Shown: positions 24,269 to 33,406, counted from the stretch's first letter. The stretch: 36,061 bases of DNA from an uncultured Bacteroidales bacterium (GCA_903822525.1 CAIJPI010000088.1:1-36061); one strand, 5' to 3'. Program-made: numbers and translations. The notes: a model not told the origin generated them from the letters alone.

Positions 24269-26959
24269 ATGAAAAAAAATGCTATGATCATTTCGTTGAT
24301 AAAGGCTTCAAGGATCTCATTATTGATCATCACTATTTTTATTGCAGGTGCAACAGCAAAGGCTCAGCTGATAAACGACAGTAAAACATTAGCTGACATG
24401 CAGCTTATGTTGCAGAAACAGCAGCAAATGGCTACCGGAAGAAGCCAGCAGCTTTTTGATGTGTACCGTAGCCCGCTCACAGGTGATGAAAAACAGGCTC
24501 TCGACTATTTGTATGCCTATATGCCATTGAGCGATCTGGCCGATTATACCGGAGATTTTTTCCTTCAGCAGGTGCAGGCAGTCCTAAAAGCCCGTAACGA
24601 GACTGACTGGGGTAAACGTATTCCGGAAGATGTATTCCTGCATTTTGTGCTTCCAACCCGCGTAAACAACGAAAATCTTGATCTTTTCAGGGTTGTTATG
24701 TACGATGAAATAAAAAAGCGTATCAACGGAATGAATATGCACGATGCCGCACTTGAAGTAAACCACTGGTGCCACGAGAAAGTAACGTACCGGGGAAGCG
24801 ACGACCGAACCAGTTCACCGCTTGCATCCGTAAAAACATCCTTTGGCCGCTGTGGCGAGGAATCAACCCTCACCGTCACCGCTCTGAGGACCATAGGCAT
24901 TCCCGCACGGCAGGTATATACACCCCGCTGGGCACATTCGGATGACAACCATGCCTGGGTTGAAGTATGGATTGATGGCAGCTGGTATTTCCTGGGAGCC
25001 TGCGAACCCGACTCTGATCTGAATATGGGATGGTTCTCCGAACCGGCACGCAGAGCCATGCTGGTGCATACAAGGGCTTACGGCGCATATCACGGCACTG
25101 AGCCTGCCATTGACCGCCAGGAACGTTTTACCGAACTCAACCTGATCAGGAATTATGCTGCCGCAAAAAATATTTATGTTAAAGTTCTTACTCCTGACAA
25201 TAAGCCGGTGGCAAATGCAATTGTGGAATACCAGTTGTATAACTATGCTGAGTTCTATCCTATTGCCAAAGGAACAACCGATCAAAACGGAATCAGTTCG
25301 ATAACAACCGGTCTTGGCGACCTGCTGATATGGGCATACCAGGGCGAAAAATGGGGCTATGCAAAGATCTCAGTCGATAAAATGGATTCGGTTACCGTGG
25401 TAATCAATACTACTTATACCAGCGGCCAAGCCGTAAATTTTGATTTCATACCCCCTGTTGAAAAAACACCTCTAGCTGCAAAGATTACACAGAAAGACCG
25501 CGACCACAATGCCTTCCGGCTTCAGCAGGAAGACTCTATACGGACAGCATATATGTCGACATTCAGGGATTCGGCCTGGGTTGCTGCATTCGCTGCCGGA
25601 CAAGACCTGGATGCAGTAAGGTTACTGCCGGTTTTCCGACAGAGTTACGGCAACTGGAATGAAATAGCTGATTTTATTTCAGGTACGCCAAAGTCGCAGA
25701 AAGACTGGGCTGTATATATGCTTGAGGCGATCTCCGAAAAAGATATCAGGGATACCAGGGCCGAAATCCTGAAAGACCACCTGTCACATGCCTTCAGCTA
25801 CAACAATCCTGCTTCGGCCAGCGACAAGGAGTTTTTTGCACGTTATGTTATGAGTGGCCGTATCTCCAACGAAATGATGCTGTCATGGCGCGGTTTCCTG
25901 CAGCAACAGTTCCCGTATGATTTTGTGATGCAGTTTAAAACAGATGTTAATGTGCTGGTTGATTGGATAAAAGTAAATATCAGGATTGACAATACTGCAA
26001 ATTTGCATTCGCGGGCACCGCTTTCACCGCGAGGGGCTTTTGAGCTCAGAGTAGCCGACAACCGTTCGCGCGATATCTTTTTTGTGGCTGTTTGCCGCAG
26101 CCTCGGACATGCAGCCCGTATAAACCCGGCTACCAGCCTTCCGCAATATCACAATGGCACCAGCTGGGTTAATGTTGCGTTCGAACCTGTTAATGAGAAC
26201 ATCACAGCTAAAGGCTTTGTCCATTTCGGGAATGCTGACGAAAGTATTGACCCCAAGTATGCCATTAACTTTACAATAGCACGTTATAACAAGGGTGTGT
26301 ACCGTACTGTTGATTTCGATTTCGGATTAAAGATCAGCGAATTTGAAAACAAAACAGAAGTGGAAGCCGGAAAATACCTGCTCGTAACCGGTAACAGGCA
26401 AGCGGATGGAAGTGTGCTTTCGTCGGTTACTTTTTTCGACGTTCCGGCTGAAGTTACAACAGACATCAAAGTGAACATCCGGCAGGATTTCTCACCGGCT
26501 GAACCCTGGGCTACAATAGATCCGGCCGCATACAAATTCAGCCGCTACGCTGTCAAGGAAGAAATAGCTCTCAGCAAGCTGGTATCTGAACGTGGGGCTG
26601 TCCTTATTTGGATTGATCCTGACAAGGAACCATCAAAACATGTAATGGCAGATATTCCTGCTGTGAAAGATCTGATTGAGAAATGGGGAGGCGGTGTTAT
26701 GTTCCTGTTTGCTAACGATAAGGTAAGCGCTTCGTTTAAACCGGCTAATTTTCCGGGTCTGCCGGCTCAGGCTATGTTTGCTTACGATAAAGGAGCCCGA
26801 TTACTTACCGAAACAGAGCGCCTCAGGCACAGAAACAGCAGTTCCAACCTTCCGGTTATAATCATTACTGACAAAAACGGGAACCTTGTATACTATTCCG
26901 AGGGATACAAAATCGGCATAGGCGAGCAGATTGCAAAAGCCATTGCACCATTAAGATAA
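24269..26959 (+). CDS. Secreted transglutaminase-like multidomain protein
   Basis: An 896-residue protein. A signal peptide (about 33 residues) precedes a transglutaminase-like papain-fold domain (about 130-265) with Cys195 in F-G-R-C-G-E-E-S and His228 in D-N-H-A-W-V-E-V-W. The third catalytic residue region is F-L-G-A-C-E-P-D. Residues about 295-375 look like a carboxypeptidase-regulatory-like beta domain (P-D-N-K-P-V-A-N-A-I-V, then T-D-Q-N-G). The middle is unrecognised. The last ~115 residues look like a thioredoxin fold without the CxxC (N-L-P-V-I-I-I-T-D-K-N-G-N-L-V-Y-Y-S-E-G). It probably cleaves or crosslinks peptide bonds outside the cytoplasm. It lies 129 bases after GH92. The ATG at 24269 is preferred to an upstream TTG at 24254. 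Confidence 0.87.
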   Translation: MKKNAMIISLIKASRISLLIITIFIAGATAKAQLINDSKTLADMQLMLQKQQQMATGRSQQLFDVYRSPLTGDEKQALDYLYAYMPLSDLADYTGDFFLQQVQAVLKARNETDWGKRIPEDVFLHFVLPTRVNNENLDLFRVVMYDEIKKRINGMNMHDAALEVNHWCHEKVTYRGSDDRTSSPLASVKTSFGRCGEESTLTVTALRTIGIPARQVYTPRWAHSDDNHAWVEVWIDGSWYFLGACEPDSDLNMGWFSEPARRAMLVHTRAYGAYHGTEPAIDRQERFTELNLIRNYAAAKNIYVKVLTPDNKPVANAIVEYQLYNYAEFYPIAKGTTDQNGISSITTGLGDLLIWAYQGEKWGYAKISVDKMDSVTVVINTTYTSGQAVNFDFIPPVEKTPLAAKITQKDRDHNAFRLQQEDSIRTAYMSTFRDSAWVAAFAAGQDLDAVRLLPVFRQSYGNWNEIADFISGTPKSQKDWAVYMLEAISEKDIRDTRAEILKDHLSHAFSYNNPASASDKEFFARYVMSGRISNEMMLSWRGFLQQQFPYDFVMQFKTDVNVLVDWIKVNIRIDNTANLHSRAPLSPRGAFELRVADNRSRDIFFVAVCRSLGHAARINPATSLPQYHNGTSWVNVAFEPVNENITAKGFVHFGNADESIDPKYAINFTIARYNKGVYRTVDFDFGLKISEFENKTEVEAGKYLLVTGNRQADGSVLSSVTFFDVPAEVTTDIKVNIRQDFSPAEPWATIDPAAYKFSRYAVKEEIALSKLVSERGAVLIWIDPDKEPSKHVMADIPAVKDLIEKWGGGVMFLFANDKVSASFKPANFPGLPAQAMFAYDKGARLLTETERLRHRNSSSNLPVIIITDKNGNLVYYSEGYKIGIGEQIAKAIAPLR

Positions 26960-27090
26960 AAGAGAATCCATAAACCAAATTCCTGTTTTGCTGAAATCTG
27001 TTAAACCGCTGATTTCTGCTGATTGAGAGTGAATACTCTGATTCCCGATAAATACTTCAGCATACCGAATAAAAAACAACATCAATACAT

Positions 27091-27098
27091 TACTTTTG
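27091..27098 (+). promoter_or_regulatory. -7 element of the fucose operon
   Basis: TACTTTTG fits TAnnTTTG, 80 bases before the first ATG of the operon. No clear TTG is found 19-21 bases upstream, which could mean the promoter needs an activator. The rest of the 218-base gap shows no gene or fold. Confidence 0.45.
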
Positions 27099-27177
27099 CA
27101 ATATACTGATACACTACCTTAAATCTCATTTTCTCTAAGCTTAGCCGCCTTGAAACAGCGGGAAACATTTCAAAAAA

Positions 27178-27822
27178 ATGCCATTTGTTACTGACAGTCA
27201 CCTTAAAACATTCGTTGAAGCAGCTCATCGCATAGGGACACACCAATTGTTGCTTTGCAGTAGCGGCAACCTTTCGTGGAGGCTAAACGAAGAAATTATG
27301 TTAATTTCGCAAACAGGCTCATGGCTTCCCTACCTGAGCAAGGACCAGGTGAGCATCAGCCGGCTTTCGGATGGGATGATCATTAACAATGTGAGCCCTT
27401 CGATGGATAGCGGGTTTCATTTCGGCATTATGCGCCAGCGGAAAGATGTAAATGTTATATTGCATTTCCAGTCGCTTTACGGCACCACCCTGGCTTGCCT
27501 GCCTGATCCGCCGACAAACTTCAACGTGATAAACGAAATACCGGCATACATCGGGAAAATCGATATGCTGCCCTATATATGCCCCGGCTCGCCTGAGTTA
27601 GGCATCCGGGTAACCGAATCCATAAAAACGCACGATCTGGTTGTACTGAAAAATCATGGGCAGGTGGTTGTCGGGAAAAATTTTGACGATGTAATTCAGA
27701 AAGCCCTTTTCTTTGAACTGGCCTGCGGTATCATTATGAGGAGCCGCGATCAGGCTGTCCGGCTTACTGATGATCAAATATGTGAGATGGACAAATACAT
27801 GAAGAAATCTCCTTCTTTTTAA
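27178..27822 (+). CDS. Class II aldolase family protein (fuculose-phosphate-aldolase-like)
   Basis: A 214-residue protein of the class II aldolase/adducin family: S-S-G-N-L-S at 28-33 and L-K-N-H-G-Q-V-V-V-G at 157-166. L-fuculose-1-phosphate aldolase (FucA) uses Glu73 as base and His92, His94 and His155 as zinc ligands. The equivalents here are Asp77, His96, Gln98 and His160, so two of the four metal/catalytic residues are changed. Its place in an operon with fucose transport and fucosidase genes suggests a fucose-related role, perhaps with altered metal binding or chemistry. It is first in the operon, 32 bases before the three-domain protein. Confidence 0.85.
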   Translation: MPFVTDSHLKTFVEAAHRIGTHQLLLCSSGNLSWRLNEEIMLISQTGSWLPYLSKDQVSISRLSDGMIINNVSPSMDSGFHFGIMRQRKDVNVILHFQSLYGTTLACLPDPPTNFNVINEIPAYIGKIDMLPYICPGSPELGIRVTESIKTHDLVVLKNHGQVVVGKNFDDVIQKALFFELACGIIMRSRDQAVRLTDDQICEMDKYMKKSPSF

Positions 27823-27854
27823 CATTACATCACAAAAACCCATACATGTAACAT

Positions 27855-29642
27855 ATGAGTAACGGACATCAGCTAGTTTCAGGAAGTATAATAAGGCTGA
27901 AGCCGGAGTTTGAAGATCAATATATTACGTTACACAAACACACTTTCCCAGGTGTACTGAAATGTATACAAAAGTCAAATATCAGCGATTATTCTATTTT
28001 TCTGCTCAACGGCATTCTTTTCAGCCATATGGTATATACCGGCCATGACTTTGTAGCTGATATGAAGGCCATCGGAGAAGATAGTACTACCCGCGACTGG
28101 TGGAAGCTTACCGACCCCATGCAGCAGCCCATTGAACCGAGGAAAGATAATGAATGGTGGGCGGACTTAAAACTCTGGTTCCAGGCTGATTTCCCAGCTA
28201 CGACCGCAGGAAAAACGCTGCGTTATGCCTATTCATTTCCTGCTCCTGCTGAAATGACTGATGCTGCCCCCGATCAGTTTTTTGGCGATATCGATTTCTG
28301 GGGAACAACGTATGATCTGGAAGCATTCAGAATTTTTAAAGGACATGGTAATGTGTATGTATATCTTGAAACATCAGAGGCTTCGGATCACATGTTTCTC
28401 CTCGAGATTATAGCCAGGGTGCTGAAAACCGATTCTTCACCGGCAGCCATGACCGAAGTATTTCATACAGGGAATAAAATATCCGCTCCTTCATCATCTG
28501 AAAAAAAAGTCTTCGTCACCGGTTGTTTCGACCTGTTGCATAGCGGGCATATTGCATTTCTGCAGGAAGCTGCCGTATATGGCGAACTTTATGTTAGTAT
28601 TGGCGCCGACGAAAATGTACACCACCTCAAAGGTCGTTACCCTGTCAATACTCAATCGGAGCGAAAGTATATGATTGATGCACTTGCATGCGTTAAAAAA
28701 TGCGTGGTTAACTCCGGATGGGGTTATATAGATTTCGAAAAAGAATTGCGCGAAGTGATGCCCGATGTGTTTGTGGTGAACGAAGATGGTCATACTCCAT
28801 CCAAGCAGGCACTTTGCAACGAAATGGGCATTGAATACCATATCCTCAAGCGGATTCCGCATGCCGGTCTGCCGGTCCGCTCAACCACAACGCTGCGCAC
28901 CGAATGCACTATTCCTTTCCGTATCGATCTGGCGGGAGGATGGCTCGATCAGCCGTTTGTATCAAAACATTATCCCGGCTCAGTACTTACGATAAGCATT
29001 GAGCCCACCATCGAATTTAACGACCGCAGCGGCATGTCGTCGAGTACCCGCCGGAAAGCCATTGAATTGTGGCGCAATGAGATACCTCACGGCGATGCCG
29101 AACACCTGGCAAAAATGCTGTTCAGTTTTGAAAACCCTCCTGGTACGGCTGAAGTCTCCGGATCGCAGGACTCGCTCGGAATCGTACTTCCCGGCCTGAA
29201 TAAACTGGACTACAACGGAAACTACTGGCCCGGCAAAATCACATCCATTGCAGATGATGAACTGCTGAACTGGATCGAAAGGAACCTCTACCTGGTAACA
29301 CTGGGTCCGCGTGTTAACTCCTACAGCCCCTTGTCAAATACTCACATACATCCCAAAGGTGCCCAAGCTCTTGCTGATGCTGCCGATGATTGCTGGAATG
29401 CAATTATAAATAAAGATATACAGAAATTCGGCGATGCATTCAGGCGCTCTTTCGAAGCACAGATCGCCATGTTCCCGAATATGGCCGACGATGATATTCT
29501 CCGTACCATTGCGAAATATAAAGATAAAGCCTGGGGATGGAAACTGTCAGGGGCCGGCGGTGGTGGTTATATTATCCTTGTATCCGACACACCGGTTGAA
29601 GGAGCCATGCAGATTAAAATCAGGAGAAAAAACAATTTATAG
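27855..29642 (+). CDS. Fusion: sugar mutarotase + HxGH nucleotidylyltransferase + GHMP (fucokinase-like) kinase
   Basis: A 595-residue cytosolic fusion. Residues 1-110 are a rhamnose/fucose mutarotase (DUF718) domain with Tyr23, His27, Tyr46 and R-D-W-W-K, equivalent to the RhaM site. Residues 110-210 look like a degenerate second lobe. Residues 217-350 are an HxGH nucleotidylyltransferase: F-D-L-L-H-S-G-H (His229, His232) and S-T-T-T-L-R at 343-348. Residues 350-595 are a GHMP kinase: R-I-D-L-A-G-G-W at 356-363, as in fucokinases, S-G-M-S-S-S at 392-397 and S-G-A-G-G-G-G at 565-571. Predicted role: convert fucose anomers, phosphorylate C1 and activate the sugar-1-phosphate as an NDP-sugar. 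Fkp does the last two with a different pyrophosphorylase domain. The acceptor nucleotide is unknown, with CTP, ATP or GTP possible. No frameshift is seen. Confidence 0.88.
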   Translation: MSNGHQLVSGSIIRLKPEFEDQYITLHKHTFPGVLKCIQKSNISDYSIFLLNGILFSHMVYTGHDFVADMKAIGEDSTTRDWWKLTDPMQQPIEPRKDNEWWADLKLWFQADFPATTAGKTLRYAYSFPAPAEMTDAAPDQFFGDIDFWGTTYDLEAFRIFKGHGNVYVYLETSEASDHMFLLEIIARVLKTDSSPAAMTEVFHTGNKISAPSSSEKKVFVTGCFDLLHSGHIAFLQEAAVYGELYVSIGADENVHHLKGRYPVNTQSERKYMIDALACVKKCVVNSGWGYIDFEKELREVMPDVFVVNEDGHTPSKQALCNEMGIEYHILKRIPHAGLPVRSTTTLRTECTIPFRIDLAGGWLDQPFVSKHYPGSVLTISIEPTIEFNDRSGMSSSTRRKAIELWRNEIPHGDAEHLAKMLFSFENPPGTAEVSGSQDSLGIVLPGLNKLDYNGNYWPGKITSIADDELLNWIERNLYLVTLGPRVNSYSPLSNTHIHPKGAQALADAADDCWNAIINKDIQKFGDAFRRSFEAQIAMFPNMADDDILRTIAKYKDKAWGWKLSGAGGGGYIILVSDTPVEGAMQIKIRRKNNL

Positions 29643-29720
29643 TCACGGGATTCCGGCTAAATCAGGTTGCACATGCAACTTATACTAACTAGCTTTTGGA
29701 CTTCAACATAAATCAAAACT

Positions 29721-31034
29721 ATGATCGAAAAACACAAAATCGTAAGCAAAGAGTCTATTCTACCTTTCGTATTAGTTTCGGCACTTTTCTTCCTTTGGGC
29801 GTTGCCAAATAACCTGAACGATATCCTCATACCGCAGTTTATGAAATCGTTCGAATTAAGCCGTCTGCAGGCAGGTCTTGTTCAATCAGCGTTTTACCTG
29901 GGTTATTTTTTATTTGCCATGCCGGCAGCGCTTATCATGGATAAATATAATTACAAAACAGGGCTTATCATCGGATTGCTTCTTTTTGCAAGCGGATGCT
30001 TCCTTTTCTGGCCTGCTGCCAGTGCCGGTAATTACATGTTTTTCCTATTTGCACTTTTTGTTATAGCAAGCGGTCTGGCTTTCCTCGAAACAGGATCGAA
30101 TTCCTTTATTGCTGTGCTGGGTGATCCTGCTACTTCCGAACACCGTTTGAATTTCTCGCAGTCCTTCAATCCACTTGGATCGATGACAGGAGTGCTTATT
30201 GGCACCGTTTTCATTTTCTCGGGCACCGAATTATCAAACGTCAGTATAGAAACCATGAAATCAGCTGGAACATACAAAGCATACCTTCATGATGAAATAG
30301 CACGTGTAGGTCCACCCTACCTGGTTATCGGCAGCATTATACTTGTTTGGGCCTTTTTAATTTGGCGTACCCGGTTTCCGGAAGAGAAAAAGATAATATC
30401 AGCCGATGGCGACACCAAAGGAAAACTATCTGCATTGATTCATTATCCTCATTTCCTGAAAGGGGTTGCCGCGCAGTTTTTTTATGTGGGCGCCCAGGTA
30501 GGCACCTGGAGTTTCATGATTCAGTACCTGAAGGATTATATGCAGAAATCAGAAAAGGAGGCCGGAGCACTGCTGTTTATTTCCATACTTGCCTTTGGAA
30601 TCGGGCGTTTTGCTGCTACTGCGCTTATGAAAAAATTCGAACCCCGAAAACTGATGGGAGCATACAGCATTTTTAATGTTGCATTATGCACGCTGGCAAT
30701 CCTCACACCCGGAATCATAGGCGGATGGGCACTGGTGGCAAGCAGTTTCTTTATGTCGCTGATGTTTCCAACCATATTTGCACTGGGAATCAAAGGACTT
30801 GGTCCCAACACAAAACTAGGCGGTTCGGTGATCATCATGGCTATCATAGGCGGTGCTGTTTCTACACCCTTAATGGGACTGATATCCGATACAACACACA
30901 GTATGGCATTGGCTATCACTGTTCCATTGGCCTGCTATGTTTTCATCATTTATTACTCTTTTCTTGGCTCCAGGCCATCAGGTCCATTGTACCTGACGCC
31001 TGTAAAAGCTGATAAGGTTGAACCTCAAAACTGA
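29721..31034 (+). CDS. fucP: L-fucose:H+ symporter family permease
   Basis: A 437-residue MFS permease with twelve predicted membrane segments. The N-terminal motif F-F-L-W-A-L-P-N-N-L-N-D-I-L-I-P-Q-F closely matches FucP, with Asp34 at the place of E. coli Asp46. F-L-E-T-G-S-N with Glu123 fits E. coli Glu135. These two acidic residues drive proton-coupled fucose uptake in FucP. It sits between the sugar-activating fusion and the alpha-L-fucosidase, which supports fucose as substrate, although some FucP homologues carry other sugars. The gap to the upstream gene is 78 bases and to the downstream gene 48 bases, so it probably belongs to the operon. Confidence 0.9.
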   Translation: MIEKHKIVSKESILPFVLVSALFFLWALPNNLNDILIPQFMKSFELSRLQAGLVQSAFYLGYFLFAMPAALIMDKYNYKTGLIIGLLLFASGCFLFWPAASAGNYMFFLFALFVIASGLAFLETGSNSFIAVLGDPATSEHRLNFSQSFNPLGSMTGVLIGTVFIFSGTELSNVSIETMKSAGTYKAYLHDEIARVGPPYLVIGSIILVWAFLIWRTRFPEEKKIISADGDTKGKLSALIHYPHFLKGVAAQFFYVGAQVGTWSFMIQYLKDYMQKSEKEAGALLFISILAFGIGRFAATALMKKFEPRKLMGAYSIFNVALCTLAILTPGIIGGWALVASSFFMSLMFPTIFALGIKGLGPNTKLGGSVIIMAIIGGAVSTPLMGLISDTTHSMALAITVPLACYVFIIYYSFLGSRPSGPLYLTPVKADKVEPQN

Positions 31035-31082
31035 AATCCGAAGTAAAATATTCATGTCTACACGCTGTAAATCCGAACCCAT

Positions 31083-32522
31083 ATGAAATCAGTTCTTGCC
31101 ACTTTCATTATGCTGCTGGCCAGTATTAATATGCTAAATGCCCAGGAGCATGAAACCCCTTACATCGTTCCAACAGATCCTGAAGTAGTAAAAAACATTG
31201 AAGAGTGGCAGGATCTGAAATTTGGCATATTCATGCACTGGGGAACTTACAGCCAATGGGGCGTTGTCGAATCCTGGAGCATATGTCCCGAAGATGAAGG
31301 CTGGACCCAACGCAGAGGGGCATATTCAAATGACTATTATACGTATAAAAAAGCATATGAGGACCTGCAGAAGACATTTAATCCGATTAATTTCAATCCC
31401 GACAAATGGGCAACAGCAGCTAAGGATGCCGGATTCAAATATATGATCATCACTTTCAAGCATCACGACGGCTTTTGCATGTACGACAGCAAATACACCG
31501 ATTATAAAATTACAAGTCCGAATACGCCCTTCCATACCAGCCCTAAGGCAGATGCCGGAAAGGAAACTACAACAGCTTTCCGGAAACAAGGGTTTAAAAT
31601 AGGCACCTATTTCTCAAAACCTGACTGGCATTGCGAATCATACTGGTGGCCTTATTTTCCACCCAAGGACCGCAATGTAAACTATGACCCGAAGCGATAT
31701 CCTGAACGCTGGCAGCAATACAAAGATTTCACCTATAACCAGATAGAAGAAATCCTGTCAAACTACGGTAAAGTCGACATTCTCTGGCTCGATGGTGGTT
31801 GGGTAAGACCAAAACAGAGCATTGACCCAAACATCGACTGGCAGAAAACCATCCCATATGATCAGGATATCGATATGGCAAAAATTGCTGCCATGGGACG
31901 CAGGCATCAGCCGGGCCTGATTGTAGTGGACCGTTCGGTAAGCGGTGAATTTGAAAACTACCGTACACCCGAGCAGCAGATTCCGGAGATCCCTCTCGAT
32001 TACCCATGGGAAACATGTATGACAATGGCTTCGTCGTGGTCGTATGTACCCGGTGATATATATAAACCAGCCGGCACTATTATCCATTACCTTGTCGACA
32101 TTGTTGCCAAAGGAGGCAATTACCTGCTGAATATAGGGCCAAGCCCTTTGGGCGACTACGATACGATTGCCTATTCGCGCATGAAAGAAATAGGTGCCTG
32201 GATGAAAATAAACGGGGACGCCATATATGGCACCAGGCCTGTTGCACCCTATAAGGAAAACAACATCTGCTTTACACAGAATAAAGATAAACGGGTGAAT
32301 GCGATATACCTGGCCGGTAATGAGGAAACCAAACTTCCTCCGTTTATTACCCTGAAAGGCATAAAACCAGCTCAAAAATCTACTATTCAATTGCTTGGAT
32401 CAACCCTTAAGCTGAAATGGAAAACGGTGAATGGTGAAACCCGGATCATCATTCCCGAATCTTTGCAAAAAGCACCTCCCTGCAGCTTTGCCTGGACCTT
32501 TACCATAAGCCAGGTTGAGTAG
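31083..32522 (+). CDS. GH29 alpha-L-fucosidase
   Basis: A 479-residue secreted or periplasmic enzyme with a signal peptide (about 20 residues, ending M-L-N-A-Q). The GH29 fold shows in F-G-I-F-M-H-W-G, K-Y-M-I-I-T-F-K-H-H-D-G-F-C-M-Y (conserved tandem His), G-T-Y-F-S-K-P-D-W-H and the nucleophile Asp237 in I-L-W-L-D-G-G-W-V. It releases terminal L-fucose with retention. Linkage preference (GH29-A or B type) cannot be read here. The C-terminal ~110 residues form a beta-rich domain without known motifs. As the last gene before a strong terminator it supplies the sugar for the upstream transporter and kinase fusion. Confidence 0.95.
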   Translation: MKSVLATFIMLLASINMLNAQEHETPYIVPTDPEVVKNIEEWQDLKFGIFMHWGTYSQWGVVESWSICPEDEGWTQRRGAYSNDYYTYKKAYEDLQKTFNPINFNPDKWATAAKDAGFKYMIITFKHHDGFCMYDSKYTDYKITSPNTPFHTSPKADAGKETTTAFRKQGFKIGTYFSKPDWHCESYWWPYFPPKDRNVNYDPKRYPERWQQYKDFTYNQIEEILSNYGKVDILWLDGGWVRPKQSIDPNIDWQKTIPYDQDIDMAKIAAMGRRHQPGLIVVDRSVSGEFENYRTPEQQIPEIPLDYPWETCMTMASSWSYVPGDIYKPAGTIIHYLVDIVAKGGNYLLNIGPSPLGDYDTIAYSRMKEIGAWMKINGDAIYGTRPVAPYKENNICFTQNKDKRVNAIYLAGNEETKLPPFITLKGIKPAQKSTIQLLGSTLKLKWKTVNGETRIIIPESLQKAPPCSFAWTFTISQVE

Positions 32523-32552
32523 ATAGCAATTCAGGAAGTACCTGAAAACGAA

Positions 32553-32593
32553 AATCCCGGGTCTGTTGAATGAACAGATCCGGGATTTTTTTT
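32553..32593 (+). terminator. Intrinsic terminator of the fucose operon
   Basis: AATCCCGG plus GTCTGTT pairs with AACAGAT plus CCGGGATT in a 15-bp stem with one mismatch-like offset and a GAATG-type loop. Eight T follow. It lies 30 bases after the fucosidase stop and faces the convergent FKBP gene. Confidence 0.9.
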
Positions 32594-32640
32594 GAATTTT
32601 CTTCTGGAAGCTAATTTCTACAGAAAAGATTCAGGCTGAT

Positions 32641-33387
32641 TTATTTCTTTTCGAACTCTAACAGTTCCACATCAAATACAAGGGTTGAACCTTCAGGAAT
32701 AGGACCGGTTTTTTTATCACCGTAAGCCAGTCTGGCAGGGATATACAGCATATATTGCGAACCTGGTTTCATCATTTTCAGGGCTTCTGTCCATCCGGCA
32801 ATAACACCGTTAACCGGAAATTCAAGAGGTTCGCCTCTTTCGCGTGACGAATCGAAAACCGTTCCATCGATAAGAGTACCGGTATAGTGTACCGAAACCA
32901 TATCGTTATCATCAGGTGAATCGCCTGAGCCTTCTTTAATGACTTTGTACTGTAAACCGCTTTGAGTTTCAACAACGCCTTCCTTCAGTTTGTTTGCTGC
33001 AAGGAATTCCTCACCCAACATCGTATTCTTAGTCATTTCCTGCCCTGATACCGCTGTCTTCTTGGCACTCATGTCCTGCTGCCAGCATGTCATAATAGTC
33101 CCGATTTGCTCCTGAGTAAAAAGAGTATCCGTCATGGCCTGAGCATCGCTGAATCCTTTAAACACCAGTTCCTTGTTCAGTTGAAGCGAATTTTTTGCAA
33201 AATTATGAGCGATTTCGGAACCGATTATATAGCTGATTGTATCGTTATTATTAGCAAATACCGGAACAGAAGCTACTGCTTCACCTTTTTTATTCTTCTT
33301 ATTCTTTTCTTTTTTCTGGGCATAGGCCTGGGAAGAAACAGCTGCTACTAACACCAGTGTAACAGCAAGTAAAATGTATTTTCTCAT
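32641..33387 (-). CDS. FKBP-type peptidyl-prolyl isomerase, exported
   Basis: A 248-residue protein with a signal peptide (about 23 residues, ending A-Y-A-Q) and a lysine-rich linker. An N-terminal helical dimerisation domain (about 45-130, FkpA/Mip type) with I-S-Y-I-I-G-S-E-I-A precedes the C-terminal FKBP fold (about 140-247): V-S-V-H-Y-T-G-T-L-I-D-G-T-V-F-D-S-S, then G-V-I-A-G-W-T-E-A-L, P-A-R-L-A-Y-G-D-K and L-V-F-D-V-E-L-L-E. It catalyses cis-trans proline isomerisation during periplasmic folding. It converges with the fucose operon and carries its own promoter at 33407. Confidence 0.95.
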   Translation of the reverse strand: MRKYILLAVTLVLVAAVSSQAYAQKKEKNKKNKKGEAVASVPVFANNNDTISYIIGSEIAHNFAKNSLQLNKELVFKGFSDAQAMTDTLFTQEQIGTIMTCWQQDMSAKKTAVSGQEMTKNTMLGEEFLAANKLKEGVVETQSGLQYKVIKEGSGDSPDDNDMVSVHYTGTLIDGTVFDSSRERGEPLEFPVNGVIAGWTEALKMMKPGSQYMLYIPARLAYGDKKTGPIPEGSTLVFDVELLEFEKK

Positions 33388-33406
33388 ATAAATAATTTTG
33401 TTTTCG

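Noticed and set aside
26960-27177. Riboswitch upstream of the fucose operon
   Set aside because: No recognisable conserved core or stable fold followed by an expression platform is seen.
19803-32522. A classical SusC/SusD polysaccharide utilization locus
   Set aside because: Glycan enzymes are present, but no TonB-dependent SusC-like or SusD-like gene and no hybrid sensor or sigma/anti-sigma pair occurs in the window.
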